A stretch of 64,000 nucleotides of DNA from Impatiens glandulifera (taxonomy: Eukaryota > Streptophyta > Magnoliopsida > Ericales > Balsaminaceae), in contig NC_061864.1 of NCBI RefSeq assembly GCF_907164915.1, forward strand, positions 18,326,484 to 18,390,483. The letters run 5' to 3'. The position numbers and the translations under genes were made by a program. Of this stretch, positions 32,944-46,448 are shown in pieces. Position 1 is the first letter of the stretch; every line of letters begins with the position of its first letter. The notes below the pieces were generated by a model. It did not search any database. It saw only the letters and a list, made by a program, of their open reading frames with translations, and was not told the origin of the DNA.

Positions 32944-35236
32944 TTAATTCTTCTTGTTTGCTAACACTGGGATACTTTGTTCATTTCTAAAGAAATTATG
33001 AGGATCCACCCTACTCTTAACATGCACCAGCCTCTTATAATTCCTCTTAAAGTATTTAACTCCAAACCTAGCACCTTCAATGAAACTCATCTTTCCATTA
33101 TGGTTGATCCCGATATCGAGATCCCTATAGTTCAAAAACGCCTCTCTAGGCGATTTTGAAACGAATGGTGTCATGTAATCATACAAAACCGCTGTCAAAT
33201 TTAAGTAATTCCTCGCCGCTTCGCTTCCATCCTCATTCCAATTTGTCGCATATTGAATCTTGGCTATGTTCCCGGCTCTATGTGGAAATGGCTTTTCGGA
33301 TGAAGCTATCTCAGCCATCCGTCCTCCATAAGGGTTGAAAGTTAGGACAGGCCTCTCGAGCTCGATCATTCTATTGAATATGAATTCTATGCCTTCTCTT
33401 GTCATTGGTTGTTTTAGGTAGTCGGATTTTCGCTTTAGATGGGTGAGGACTTGGGGAGTCCGGCTTAGTAGGACATCTACTGAGGTACCGTTTGGGAAGC
33501 CGGTGTAGTAAAGAACCGACTCGACCCAACTCATTTCCGTGCAGTCCGATTTTTTTAAACCTAATTCCGGGAAGGTTTTGTTTGTGATGGAGAGAAGTCT
33601 AGTTGTGTCACCAAGGAACAATGAAAAGAACGATGTCCTGAATTAAATAACATACCAATAAAATTAGAATATTAATCTCCATATAGAAAGAATGAAATTA
33701 AAGTAAACCCGGCTTCAAGTTTTAATAGAATCATGCAAATTATTAATAGAAATCTAGAGGTAAATAAAAGATTTTATTAGAATGTGTTTTTATTGAATTA
33801 TATGAAAAATATATATATAGAAATGATAAAAAAGAAACAAAAACAAGAGACATTTGTCATCAAAGGATATATTAAAAAAAAGTAGTTATGTAGCACAACC
33901 AATTATTTTTACAATTTTTATATATTTTTACATTAAAAGTTTAATTATATTTTTCATTATAATATAATTAAAATTAACTTTATTTTAATAATTTTTAAAA
34001 TTATAATGATAGTAATAAAATACTATTTTAAATTGACATTGTCAAATAATCAAATTCTATGAAATTAAATCTTTTAAATAATATTTTAAACTAAATTTAT
34101 TATTAGGTTTATAAAAATTATTATGTTTGGTGCATTTGGTCCCACTTTGGAGCCGCAATCATGTACCCTTTTATAAAAAATCTGATAATATATACTTATT
34201 CTCCAATTGAGTTATGAATCATCTAAGTCAAAATTTGTACCGAATTATTTTTTAAACTATTTTCTATGGTATTTTTTTTTCTGGTTTCTATAAAAAAATA
34301 TATTAATTATCAATAATGATTATTTAACCTGATAGTTTTTCTGCCGGTGGAAGTATCATTCACGACGTCAATAATCATTCTAACGAACAAATCATCGTCC
34401 AACTTATCGGCTATCCGTTGCCATTTATAGACCAAATCGGTAGCATTTTGCGCAAATGTTCTCCTAACATTAAACACGGTCACAACTTCCGGTACCCGAA
34501 CAAGTTTAATTTTATAAGACAACGCGACCCCAAAACTCGACGCGCCACCTCCGGTTATAGCCCAAAACAAGTCCTCCCCCATACTCTCTCGATCAAGAAT
34601 CCGACCATTAACATCAATTATCTTAGCATCAACAACATTGTCAACCGTCAACCCATACTTCCTCATCATGTTACCATAACCGCCTCCGCTGACATGGCCT
34701 CCTACACCAACGGTAGGGCAAACTCCGGCTGGGTAACCATGAACTTTACTTTTCTCGGCAATTCTATAATAGACTTCTCCAAGTGTAGCCCCAACTTGGA
34801 CCCATGCGGTTTCTTCTTCGATGTTGACGTTAATGGAGCGAAGATTGAATAGGTCAAGGATGAAGAAGGTGGAGTTTGACCAATATGAAATGCCCTCGTA
34901 ATCATGACCTCCACTTCGGATCTTCATTGTAAGATCGTAGGACTTAGCGCAGATGATTGCGGCTTGAATGTGGGATTCATGTGCTGCGGTTAGGATGAAG
35001 ACGGGCTTCGGGGTTGTGGTTTCGTTGAAACGAAGGTTTCTTATGTATTTTTGAAGAGTGGAGGAATATGAAGAATTGGTGGGGAAGTAGGTTGATGAAG
35101 AGATTGGATGAGTTGGAAGAGAATTGGTTTTTAGACAATTAAGAATGGTTTGTTGATTATGAGAATGGGTAGTGGATAAAGATGAAATGGGAAGAAGGAA
35201 GATTGAGATGAGAAATGAGAGGATTTGAATCATCAT
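32944..35236 (-). CDS. Berberine bridge enzyme-like FAD-linked oxidase
   Basis: Secreted flavoprotein oxidase of the BBE-like family, whose members oxidise alcohols, oligosaccharides or alkaloid precursors. Exons 34329-35236 and 32944-33637 (GT-AG, phase 2) give 533 codons, the typical length. The signal peptide is MMIQILSFLISIFLLPISSL. The FAD-binding domain holds both sites for bicovalent FAD attachment: His in KIRSGGHDYEG and Cys in GYPAGVCPTVGVGGHVSGGG. The C-terminal BBE domain includes the family motif NYRDLDIG, then KYFKRNYKRLVHVKSRVDP and HNFFRNEQSIP. Several Asn-X-Ser/Thr sites fit a glycosylated apoplastic enzyme. The 691-bp intron is AT-rich. Substrate cannot be predicted from sequence alone; many family members are single-exon, so the intron is worth noting. 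Confidence 0.93.
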
Positions 35237-35300
35237 GTTTGATGAAATTCTTATGATTAAGAAACGATTATGTTTTTAGTGAGAGAGAATGGTGTCTTGA

Positions 35301-35308
35301 TTTATAGA
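35301..35308 (-). promoter_or_regulatory. Putative TATA box of the BBE-like gene
   Basis: Minus-strand CTATAAATC about 65 bp upstream of the ATG at 35236. Positional inference. Confidence 0.5.
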
Positions 35309-35329
35309 GATCGGTGGGAGCTTGAAGGT

Positions 35330-37400
35330 TTGACCTAATTAGGAAGTTAAGAAATGCATGATGATGATGATAATGGAGAATTCAAATGGATAAAGATGAT
35401 AATATTTGAATATGAAATTATTTCAAAGATGAATTGAGAAGGCGTGGCCTTTTTAGCCATTGACAATTCTTGATTATTCTCGTTGGTCAGTGCTTGACGT
35501 TATATATTATTATTATTATTATTATATAAAAGTTGATATTTTCAATTATTTCAACTTCTTTGAATAAGACATTCTGGCTATTTAAATAATCTTAAATAAC
35601 CCATTATTTAAATAATTGATAATATTCTTATTGGTGTGTTTTTACTCAATTATTTACTTTTTTTTTTCAATTTATTTGTAAAATTTGATGAATTCATTTT
35701 AAAGTTTATTAGATAAATTTGTTAGTTTTATCATTTTTTTCTTGATTATTAACTTAACTATAATTTAATAGGGCAACTCAAGTGTAAGAAGTCGTGATTA
35801 AGATAATAAACGTCACATTTTCGATTTTCATTAAGAACGACTTTAGTTGAAGTAAATTCATAACTATATGGGTCATAATAGCTAGCTTCCTAAATTAAAA
35901 AAAAAAATATAGGTTCTTTGTAACTCATTTTAAACTTGAATTTAAGTTTTATTTAATTCGTTGAAGTGCAATAGGTCTAATTCGACTTATAAGCGAGAAT
36001 AAAACACAATTACATAATAAGCTATTATAATATTTATTATTTTAGCAAATAAGTTGTATAAATCAAAATAAAATAAAAAGTATAATCGATCTGAAGTAAT
36101 TAAACATATCCAACACATTGAATTGTAAAGTGAATAAGCCGAATCTAGCCTTAATTTTACAAGAAAGAAATATTGTCCTATAGTTTCAAGAAAATAAAAA
36201 AAACAAAATGTTTGTTCATCTCTTACATCAAAACTAATTGTCTTTTAATGCACCCGCCTTAATCTGAACTATACTTGAAAGAGACAAAAAAATCATTAAT
36301 AATTGCAAGTTTAAAATGAACAAAAAAAAATAATAATAATAATAAACAGAATGCATGATCGATCTACTATGATAAAATAAACATATCTAATTAATAAGGG
36401 TTTTAAATACACGATTTGATTATATCACAGATAATTAATTATGAGTGAAATAAAGTATAAATTTTGCAATGATTTGAGGATTTTATTTATTTATTTATTA
36501 ATTTTGACTGATAATAAAATCTAATTTTTTAAGAGGAATGTAGATATGTGTATCCGATAGTCATTTGTCAACTCTTTGAAAGTCAATAAATTACGGTAAA
36601 TCTTAATTTATGTTCATAATTAATTTATTATATAGGTTATCTACCAAAGAAAATAAAAAAAGTTTATTAGACAATAAATACAAGGTTGCTTTCGTGCTTT
36701 GTCAATAGGGTCTCTTGTTTAACCCTACTAAATTTTTTGTTTTAAATATGTGTTCTTTACAAATTTTATTTTCAATATTTGTATAAATTTTTATTTTTAT
36801 TTTTATTTTCATATATAAATAATCAATCCTTATTGAGATCTACATTTTATACCGTTTCATTAGTTCACATCTCTCTCATTATACAATTTGAATACCACAA
36901 AACAAATTTATTATTTTTAGTTTTTACTAATTTGCATCTGAATTATTTTTTGGTTAATGTTTAAACTTTGTAAATATTTAATTTAATTGTTCAAGTTTGA
37001 GGTTATTAAATTTCAAATTGATTTTTTTGTGGGTTATTAAATTTAATTGTTCAAGTTTGAGGTTGATAAATAATTAATTGGCAAAAGAAAAATTAGGCAA
37101 AGCTACCCTAAGAATTTAATACAAGCACAAAAATCAATATACAATCCAAGAGTTGAATAATGTAATATTTATTTTATATATTATGAAACTAAAAGGACAA
37201 CCAATATATGTCCTGGTCTATGACCGACCTTTAACTTCTGAATGAAAATCGAAATTAATATTACTTTTCTATTAATAATAGAGTTTTTCATTTTTACTTA
37301 AATTATTCTAAGTAAGGTGTTGAACATCGAATTAAATTGTTTTTTAAAAGTCTTACAACATTGTTTATAATCTATTACTAAAATATAATGTAAACAATAT
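35330..37400. other. AT-rich intergenic DNA
   Basis: BBE-like promoter region, a TTA microsatellite at about 35502-35525, then low-complexity spacer. A repeated phrase TTCAAGTTTGAGGTTRWTAAAT occurs at about 36990 and 37050. No gene seen. Confidence 0.55.
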
Positions 37401-38550
37401 AGATGAAAAAAATAAAATAATCTCTCAAGAGAGTTGGTTAATTCTTATTAAGAATGTGTTGTCATCTATGCTCACATATATGATGTCGTTATTCATTCTC
37501 CGTAAGAGTGTGGTGAAAATTGAAAGAATAATATGTAAATGTTTTAAAGATTAAAAAAGTCTAGATATTCATTTATTTTAATAAGGCTCTTCTATCAAAA
37601 TTGTGTAGTAGATTTGCAATAGAGCTGTATAATCTTTGGGCGTTGATAATTAAATGTAAGTATGGTAATGATTGGTTCATCAAAATGTTTAATTATTTAG
37701 CGAGGTGTAGCATTTGGAGGAGAATTTATTCTATGCAGGAATTTTTTTGTGAGCAGTCTAGATTCATTGTAGGGATGATTTTTTTATTATATTTTAAGAC
37801 GACGTTTGATGTAATGTCAAAAGTCTAGCTACAATGTTTCCCGAGATTGCTAACATTGTCATATGTTAAAATGTCACAGTTAATGACAAGTTTGATCATC
37901 GGTCTAATGGTTTCGCTAGCCGAATTAGATATAGAATGAGATTAAATATTATGGATACTTCGTCACATAATAGAGTTTTACTTTTGGTAGAACGCAAACA
38001 AGTGTCACCGACTGATTAAGACATTATGCGTTGACAAAATTTGAATAGTTTCTTTGTGGGACAATGTTACAAATTGTTTGCTAAGATGATTCCATACAAT
38101 TTTTGTTGGAAAAAATTTTGAGAGTCAAATTTTTTATATAAGATCTCGTTATTTAGATTGAGCGTTATTCATGGTAGAATTATAACGGATGATATGTGCA
38201 TGAAAAAATATTATATTATGGCTAATCGTATGTGTCACGAAGAGATTGAATCAATAACTCATTTACTTTTGCATTGTCGAGTGCTGACTAGTATTTGGAG
38301 TCTTTTGTGGAGTATTATTGAGATTCATCGGGTGATGCCGAAGTTTTTGGGTAGTTGGTGAGAAGTTTGGATTGATGCGACTGGCAGACCTACATATTTG
38401 GGTTACCATCTCAATTATTTTTTGATTAACTATATAGTTTGAGAGAAATCGTCAAACTTTAAATGATTGTAGTCGTCCAATTCGTATGTTCATAATACTT
38501 TTATTACGACGTTTTCTAAGATTCGTTCACATGCGTAGATATTAAGGTTT
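37400..38550 (+). pseudogene. 5'-truncated LINE (L1-like), 3' end of the reverse-transcriptase ORF
   Basis: Broken frames spell the C-terminal part of plant L1-type ORF2. First is a LIL(I)KNVLSSMLTYMMSLF-like stretch (about 37430-37510). Next come LLSKLCSRFAIELYNLWALIIKCKYG (37590-37665) and CSIWRRIYSMQEFF (37708-37750). The zinc-binding RT-associated domain, with CHEEIESITHLLLHCRVLTSIWSLLW, lies at 38158-38361. After it is a NDCSRPIRMFIILLLRRFLRF tail (about 38460-38540). Stops and frameshifts break it throughout. The polymerase core is missing, consistent with the 5' truncation usual for LINE insertions. Confidence 0.8.
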
Positions 38551-38559
38551 GTTAGGAAG

Positions 38560-40400
38560 TTAATTGTTTTATTTTAGAATTTATGAGCTTGATAACTTAT
38601 TTATCACCGTTTTTTCTTATGTTTATTTTATTTATTTCTTTTCATGTCATTATTTATCGTTATACTTAATATATCATATATTTGATGGGTTTGATAATTT
38701 GTATATAATATTAAATATTTAAAATTAATATTCAATGGGTTTCTAAATTAATTTATAACAATTAACTAAACAAAATAAAATATGTTAATACCTACTACAA
38801 AATAATTTCAAATAATGTTTTTATTAAACAGTAAAAATTAATTATATATATATATATATGAAATAAATCTTTTAATTATATAAATAAAGAATAACTACCA
38901 AATAAAATAACTTCTTTCTAATTAAACAAAATAGTTAAAATTGCTTAACAACATGAGTAGTTACAAATAGAGTGATTTCGATTTTCACTTAAACTCCTTA
39001 AATAAATATAAAAATGTTAAATCGAAGAATAATAAAAAGTTTTGAGATATATATATATATATAATACTGGATATTAAAACAAATATATATATATATATTT
39101 ATTTGTTTACAATAAAATGTATTATTATCTCTAATTTTTTATTTTTTTATTTATTACACCATATTTTTATCTATTTTTTTTAAAAGTACACAAAAAGTTT
39201 ATATTTATCTACTTTCGTTTTATTCATAATTTCTTATTATTTTTTTAAACTCAATCATAACTCACATTCCTAGATCCATCCCTTGGTATCATCATCTACT
39301 CAAAAAAAAAAATAATATAATTTTGACAGATAAAAATGTGGCTTTACTTCTTAATTTTTAAATTTAATTCAATATTTATTTATTTAATTATTAAAAAAAA
39401 AATTATTTTTTTAAGTTCACCCCAAATTATTTTTAAGCCACCACAACTCAGATTCTCGGATTCATCCCTAGATCTAATGCACATGGACTAATTATATAAA
39501 TTGATAACATTTAATTAGTGAAAATAAAAATAGTTTCGACAAAACAAATCTTCAAACATTAAATTTTAGATCAAATTACCAATCAAATTATAAAAAGTTA
39601 TACTCTGGTCTAATATTACTTATTATTATTGTAAGAAAGAAAATTTCACATGTCATATTTTATGAATAATATTATTATTTTTTTAATAATAATAATATTT
39701 TGAATTTTTAAATTCAAAATAACCCAATGAGAGATTAAAGATCAAATTGGAGTTAATTATTGTGATAATTAAACCCTAATTAGGAAAATAAAATAAAAAT
39801 TCAAAAAATAGTATTTGAATATTTTCAGGATATTTCTTAAACCAATATTTTGGCTAAGGCCCTGTTTGAAATATATTTTTAAATTCTAATAGTTTTATAA
39901 TATTTACAGAGTTTTTACTCATTATTATATCAACGCAAGCACATGTACGCCCTTTTAAATAATTTTGTACAATTATTTATGCAATCTAAACATATCCTTG
40001 TTTAGGACCCTGTACTATTAATTAAAGAAAATAAATGTTATAAATAAATTTTAAATAGCTAGACTTTGTTTATTTTAATTAAAAACGTAATTTGGCAAAA
40101 TACGAACCCTTACAAATATTCTGGTATAAATACGTTTTTATACGTATCATTTTAATTATTTTCCTAAAATCATTTAGAGACTCTGATTTCAAATAAATAA
40201 TATTTTAAATTAGTTATGTTTAATTAATTTAAACCGGGTTTTTGTCAAATTATTATTTGCCCCCAAATTATTAAAATTTTAACAAAATTAATTATTTTTA
40301 CATAATTAATTCCAAAGCTCCTATGTATTATTTTAATTTTTTTTAAATAATCTTTTCTTTTAAAAGAAGCATGACACACAAACCAAGGTTGAAACGCATA
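38560..40400. other. AT-rich intergenic DNA
   Basis: Low-complexity AT-rich DNA with short TA runs near 38843 and 39045-39100. Two related phrases (ATTCCTAGATCCATCCCTTGG near 39266; ATTCTCGGATTCATCCCTAGA near 39450, and a similar one at 10250) suggest a decayed dispersed repeat. No gene seen. Confidence 0.5.
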
Positions 40401-40431
40401 AATTTCGAGTCACCCCGCAATATTTCTCGTA

Positions 40432-40455
40432 TTAACACGTGTGGACACGTGTTAA
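40432..40455. promoter_or_regulatory. Palindromic double G-box
   Basis: Arms TTAACACGTGT and ACACGTGTTAA are perfect inverted copies separated by GG, and each contains CACGTG. G-boxes bind bZIP and bHLH factors. Whether it serves a promoter here is unknown; no gene follows within several kb. Confidence 0.5.
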
Positions 40456-40939
40456 GCTACGGAGAGAGTGATTTCTGACGGTTATATATATACTTATTTT
40501 AAAAAAACTAAAAATCAACTAACCAATTCATTTAATTTTTTTATATTTTTATATATATAATGATTTTGATTATTTAATAATCAAATTTAATAATAATTCA
40601 CATTTCAAAAAATAGAAAAATAAATCAATTGAATATAATTAATTATTTTAAAATAAATAATTAAATGATTATAATAGATAATTAGACAAATATAAAAAAA
40701 ATATTTTAAATTAATATATATATATATATATATAAATGAAAAAAAAATGTGGTAATAAATAAAACATTATTTTAAATGATTTAAATAATTTCTGACAAAT
40801 TTTAAAATTAATTATAAAAATAATTAATTTGAGTTCAAATTTTAATAATCCGAGAATTTTCCGTAATCAAATTACAATTTGATTTTTTTTTAAATTCGTT
40901 GTTTAAATTAATTTAAAATAATTAAATTAAAAGATTATT

Positions 40940-42220
40940 TCTTTGAAACAGAGTCACCAATAGATTTTTGAAAAATAAAATAAAAATGGCATACGTGTAC
41001 AAACATATTTTTAGCTAGAATTTCTTTCAGTTCGTAGTTTGGTGATACTCGAGAAAGGGCTTTTGCGCGTTATCCTCCGTACCCGTTTTGAAAATGGTCT
41101 TACTTATAAATTTGGCTTTTGAAAATCGATTGTATAATGTTTTATTTTAACCGATTATTCTTCTGGTCGTAAGCATGCATATGTTTGTGCGTTATTTAAA
41201 TAATTATAACAACAATTATTTAAATGCTGGTACATGTTGCTGAACAACTTAAGAAGTAAAATACCTAAAGAACATCAGTTTAAAAGGCATTAGGGTTTAA
41301 AAGTAAATCTTAAAGGGCCTTTGTCAAAATAATTTTTTGTAGAAATATCTGAAAAATAGTTTGAAAGTGTTTTCTAATTTTTTGGGATTATTAAAAATGG
41401 TTTGAGTTTCCAAAAGTTCAAAAATAATTTTAGAATTTTAAAAAGAAAACCAAACAGCCTAAGGCATGGGTTTGTTTTATCGGTCGAAGGCTAAAAGCCC
41501 TCGGTCCTAGGTCATAGTCTTCGGTCCTAGGTCGGAAACCTCTCGGTCCAGGTTCAAGATCCTGGGTCGGGGTGCTAAGGTCTCTCGATCCTTTGTTAGA
41601 ATTCTTGGTCGGGTGCTAGAATTCTCAATCAGACTCATTGGTCTTGGGTTTAAGAGTTCTCAATGGGTGCGAGACTCTTCGGTCATAGGTCTGACTTCTT
41701 GGTCATGGGTGGAAGTCATCGGTCCTAGATGCATGAGTTTTCGGTCGGGTGCGAGACTTCTCGGTTCTAGGTCGGACTTCTCGATCAGATGTAAAAATCC
41801 TCAGTCAGAATTCTCGGTCCTAGATGAAGAACATCGATCGGATCTCTCGGTCCTCAATAAAGAACGATTGAACCTCTCGGTCCTAGCTAAAAATCTTTTG
41901 TCGGACTTGTCGGTCATATGTTAGATTTTTCGGTCCGAAGATTCTTGATCGGACCCCTCAGTCCTAGGTTGGACCACTCAGTTCTCAAGAACATCAAAAT
42001 TATAGGTTTTTCAATTTTGATTGAGACTTGGATTCTTTTATCCAAGGACCTGGGTAGCTTCACAAAGCTCCCGTGAGCATTTAGATCATCATCCCAAGAT
42101 ATCAATCAACTTGGAGATGATCAATTTGTTTTGAAACAGTTTATAGCCAATAATTGAGTTTTTGGTTTTAAAGTTGTTTTGAAGTCTAAGGAGCAAACCA
42201 ATACCTTCACTTCATATATA
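40940..42220. repeat. Repeat-rich block, probably part of an LTR retrotransposon
   Basis: Less AT-rich than its surroundings. It opens with ACAGAGTCACCAATAGATTTT and GAAAGGGCTTTTGCGCGTTATC, wording I associate with long terminal or untranslated parts of plant Ty3-type elements. It continues into the CTCGGTC repeat array (41480-41990) and a shorter unique tail to about 42220. No gag-pol coding is found. Family assignment is tentative. Confidence 0.4.
41480..41990. repeat. Imperfect short-repeat array with core CTCGGTCCTAGGTC
   Basis: More than twenty degenerate occurrences of (T/C)TCGGTC(C/A)TAG(G/A)T, alternating with short spacers such as GGACTTCTCGATCAG and GGGTGCGAGACT. Periodicity is irregular at about 20-30 bp. 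Open frames through it are by-products of the repeat. Confidence 0.75.
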
Positions 42221-42839
42221 TATATATTTTTTAAACGGTTAGAACAATTTTATTATAAATTGGATAACTAATTTTTTTTAGTGCTTACAAGTATTTTCTT
42301 TTATGATAAAAAATTATTGTAATAGATAATTAAAAAATATTTTAAAAAATTAAAATTAATATAATAATTAAATAAAAAATATGTGCTAATAAAAATATTA
42401 TTTTTTATTACAATAAATTATTGGACAGTATAAATAAAAATATGTGATAATAAGAAATTATTCTTTGAACATAATTTTTAATTTTATAATAATAAATAAG
42501 TCTCGACTACATCTCTCAATAATTTAAAACTTAACATAATTAAATAAAATTTTAATTTAAATAATTTTATAAATTTGTTTTACATTATTTTTAATTTTTT
42601 TAATTTATTTTTTGAAAACATTTTTATTTATTTTATTTCAGTATTTTTAATTAATATATATTATTATTATTTGTTTTTTTATTAAAAATTAACATTAATT
42701 ATTATTTTTTGTGTCTTAATTTATTTTTGTATAATAATAAATAAGTTTCAAATACATTTTTAAATCACTTTAAAACTTAACATAATTATTTAAATATATT
42801 TTAAAATTTAATAAAATTGATTTCTCAATATCGCATTTT

Positions 42840-43110
42840 GGTATGTTTTAGGCATGTACTCACCTTCAATGGACAAACTCGATTACACATTTTGGCATGA
42901 TCTTAGGCATGACTCACTATTTGTGGATGCGTATCATTGATTTTTATCACCAATTTGTGTGTTACTCAAGCTCACATTTCCTTCATTAACGAACCATTCT
43001 AGATTACACATTTCGGTATTGCGTTACTCAAGCTGACATTCCTTTCATTGACGAACCATTCTAGATTTCACCTTTCGGTATGATCTTAGGCCCTAAATCA
43101 CCCTCAGTGG
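42840..43110. repeat. Tandem repeat of about 60 bp
   Basis: A unit reading TTACTCAAGCTSACATTYC, then TTCATTRACGAACCATTCTA, then GATTWCAC.TTTCGGTAT occurs twice side by side (about 42962-43022 and 43023-43085). More divergent related units lie on both sides (GGCATGTACTCACCTTCAAT; GGCCCTAAATCACCCTCAGT). Confidence 0.75.
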
Positions 43111-43389
43111 ACGAATCTTTAGATTTTCTCACTAGCATTTGCGTTTTCACACCAATGTTTGTTTATACAAGCCGACAATATTGCTTTTGTTTCATTCACC
43201 ACTATTATAATACAGTTGAAATAATTTAATCGCTAGATCAAATACTTTAATCGCTGGTTGTAAGTATTAAACGTGAATACTTTAATCGAATCCTGGTGAT
43301 AAATATTAAACGTGAATACTTTAATTGCTAGATCAAATAATACAGTAGAAATAATTTTATAATTTATGTATGTATATATATTTTGTAAG

Positions 43390-43985
<596 letters not shown>

Positions 43986-43989
43986 TAAT

Positions 43990-45140
43990 AATTTAATATT
44001 ATTATTAAGTCTTTATGTCTTTATTGTAAAAAGGCTTAATTATTTTTGACAAAACAATTAATTCATAATAAAAAGAAAATACGAAGGTAAATAAAGAGAC
44101 AACCAATGTCAACCGTTAAAACGATTAATAATTTTATTTAATGGTTTATTTTTTCAACAATATAAAATCATATTCTCACTAATACATCATCTTACACCAT
44201 ATCATCTTTCTTTCTAAAATTTTAAAAGATAATTATTTCGATAATTTATTGTGATCACGGTGATAGTTCATGTACGTTTGTCAAAATTTGTTGCGTACTG
44301 ATTCTAATATTGAATAATTACTAGTTTCATTGTACCTTAGGAGATATCCATCTAATAAACTTCAACATAAGAGGGAGACGGTAAAACTGTTTAAAAAAAA
44401 TGTATTAAGCGCATGTCTCGAATAAACCTTTAACTTCGGTGATTTCGTTCTTTTGTAGATTTTAGTTTATTTATTTTCTTTGTAACATAGTATTTATACA
44501 TATTTTCTGTTATTTAAAAATAAAATACCTAACAAAAATTTCTTTTGAAAAGTTTGCCATAATGCTCTCCCAATCCTTGAAAATTATTTTTGATAATAAA
44601 TCTCGTCATCCGTTATATGTCCTAGATTTTCTTCCAATATAGAAATTGTTGAACGCTCATTGTTACTATGCCAAGAAAATCTTGTTACATTCACTATCTA
44701 GTTATCTCATTCTGAATTTTTTATTAATAAATTTGACACATGGTTACTTAAGACTTTTGATAGAAATGGTCATTACCTCAAATATTTGTTTTAACAATAG
44801 TAAAAAAATCATTATTTGTTTGATAAATCAAAATTCTTGACTTCAGTGTATTATTTATCAAACTGAAACTTCCTACAGAGTTATTATGAGTTGGACACTA
44901 GACGAATAAAGATCAACTATGATGTCTCTTTTCTTGAAAACATATCCAAGGCATCTTCCAAAATATTATTCAGATCATATGTGTAACTTTGTTAGAGTCT
45001 TTGGTCATAACTTAAGATGCCTTAACTAACTCTGTTGTGACCAATACCAAAGCAATTTGGCAAGTGTTGTAGTGTGTTGTGGACAATCAATGACACAATC
45101 TCAATTTGAGTTATATGCCAAAAATATAGTATATGTCATT
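43990..45140. other. Intergenic DNA, possibly decayed transposon
   Basis: Moderately AT-rich stretch with scattered short open frames. The composition around 44550-45130 is less AT-rich and may be degraded retroelement coding sequence, but I cannot match any domain. Confidence 0.4.
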
Positions 45141-45148
45141 CTTGATAC

Positions 45149-45900
45149 TAGGGATGGACAAACCTACCGATCCGATCTGATACCGCCTATATTTTTTTAA
45201 AAATTGCGATCCGTATCCGATCCGGTATCCGACCACTATCCAATCCAAAAACATCGTATCGGATCGGCCAGCCGGATATGCACTGATCCGATTTTTTTTC
45301 ATATTTCTAATTTTTTTTCATACGCTAGAAAATTAAAATTGTTTTATTAATGATCTCAGTTATGAATTTAAATATAATTTCAATGCCAAAATGAAATCAA
45401 TATTTTTTGTTTGGGTTTGTAAAGAAAAATGAGAAAAAAACAAATAGAAGAGACATATTTTTATTTGGGTTTGTAGGTTTGTAAAGAAAAATGGAAGGAA
45501 TAGAGAGATTTTTATTTTTGTTTGGGTTTATAAAAAGAAACGGAAGGAAAAGAAAAGAATAGAGAGATTTTTGTTTGGCTTGTAATTGTTTAATAATATT
45601 TTTATTTGAGTTTGTAAAGTGAAAGAAGAAAAAGAAAAGGAGAGAGATTTTTGATTGATTTTGTAATTATTTAATAATATTTTTGTTTTGGTTTGTTTAT
45701 TTAAATAAATATTAAAAATTATCGGATTGGTTTCGGGTATCCGATTTTTTTTGCCCGATTCGTATTCGATCCGGAAATCCAATAAAAATATCGGATCGGA
45801 TCGATATCCGAATCCGATCTATCAAATTTGGATTTTTTTGGATCGGATCGGCCGGATCAACGGATTAGATCGTTGAGATCGGATTTTTTTGCCACCCCTA
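45149..45900. mobile_element. hAT-type MITE, 752 bp, with perfect 8-bp target duplication
   Basis: The octamer CTTGATAC flanks the element on both sides (45141-45148 and 45901-45908). The left end TAGGGATGGACAAA and the reverse complement of the right end TAGGGGTGGCAAAAAAA form inverted termini. Both subterminal regions are packed with GGATCGGATC / GATCCGATC words, like hAT transposase-binding repeats. The interior carries two to three copies of a 60-80 bp unit (GAGAGATTTTTGTTTGG..TTGTAATTGTTTAATAATATT). No transposase is encoded. The clean duplication and recognisable ends suggest a fairly young insertion. Confidence 0.88.
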
Positions 45901-46448
45901 CTTGATACACCAAAAGGAAGTAATTTGAACCTTGAATATGTTATACAAGACAGTAAATAAATTATAATGTCACCACCAACATTGAATAAATTATGATGTC
46001 ACCATCATCACTCGCAATGCTAATGAACATACTATTTGAAATTTTAATTCTCTCTATAGTTTTTATTTTATGTCCTAGCACCACTGAAAAAACTTCTTTG
46101 TAATAACATTATATTTTCCTAACTGATGGGAAGATAATTTATCAAAAAATATTTATCTTAAATAAATTTTGAATTCTTAATTTTATTTATTTATATTTAT
46201 TATTAAAATAAAAAATAAATTAATATAAGAAAAAGTTCATTTCATTCATTAATAAGTAAATTCACTACTTAGTGGAGAGAAATAACAAATTAATAAATTA
46301 ATAAAAAGTTGTTTTTTTATTTAAATTGATCCACGATTTCACCTATACGAACCATATGGGTAGTACTTATGTCTCTCACACCAAGATCCAAATTGTTATA
46401 GAGTAAGCTAATAAATACAAAAGATTATTGCAACCAATGTATAGTAAC

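Noticed and set aside
41613..41924. 103-codon open frame rich in SVL/DLS repeats
   Set aside because: It is a by-product of reading the CTCGGTCCTAGGTC array; no start context or domain.
45528..45782. 84-codon open frame on the minus strand
   Set aside because: Lies wholly inside the hAT-type MITE and reflects its internal repeat.
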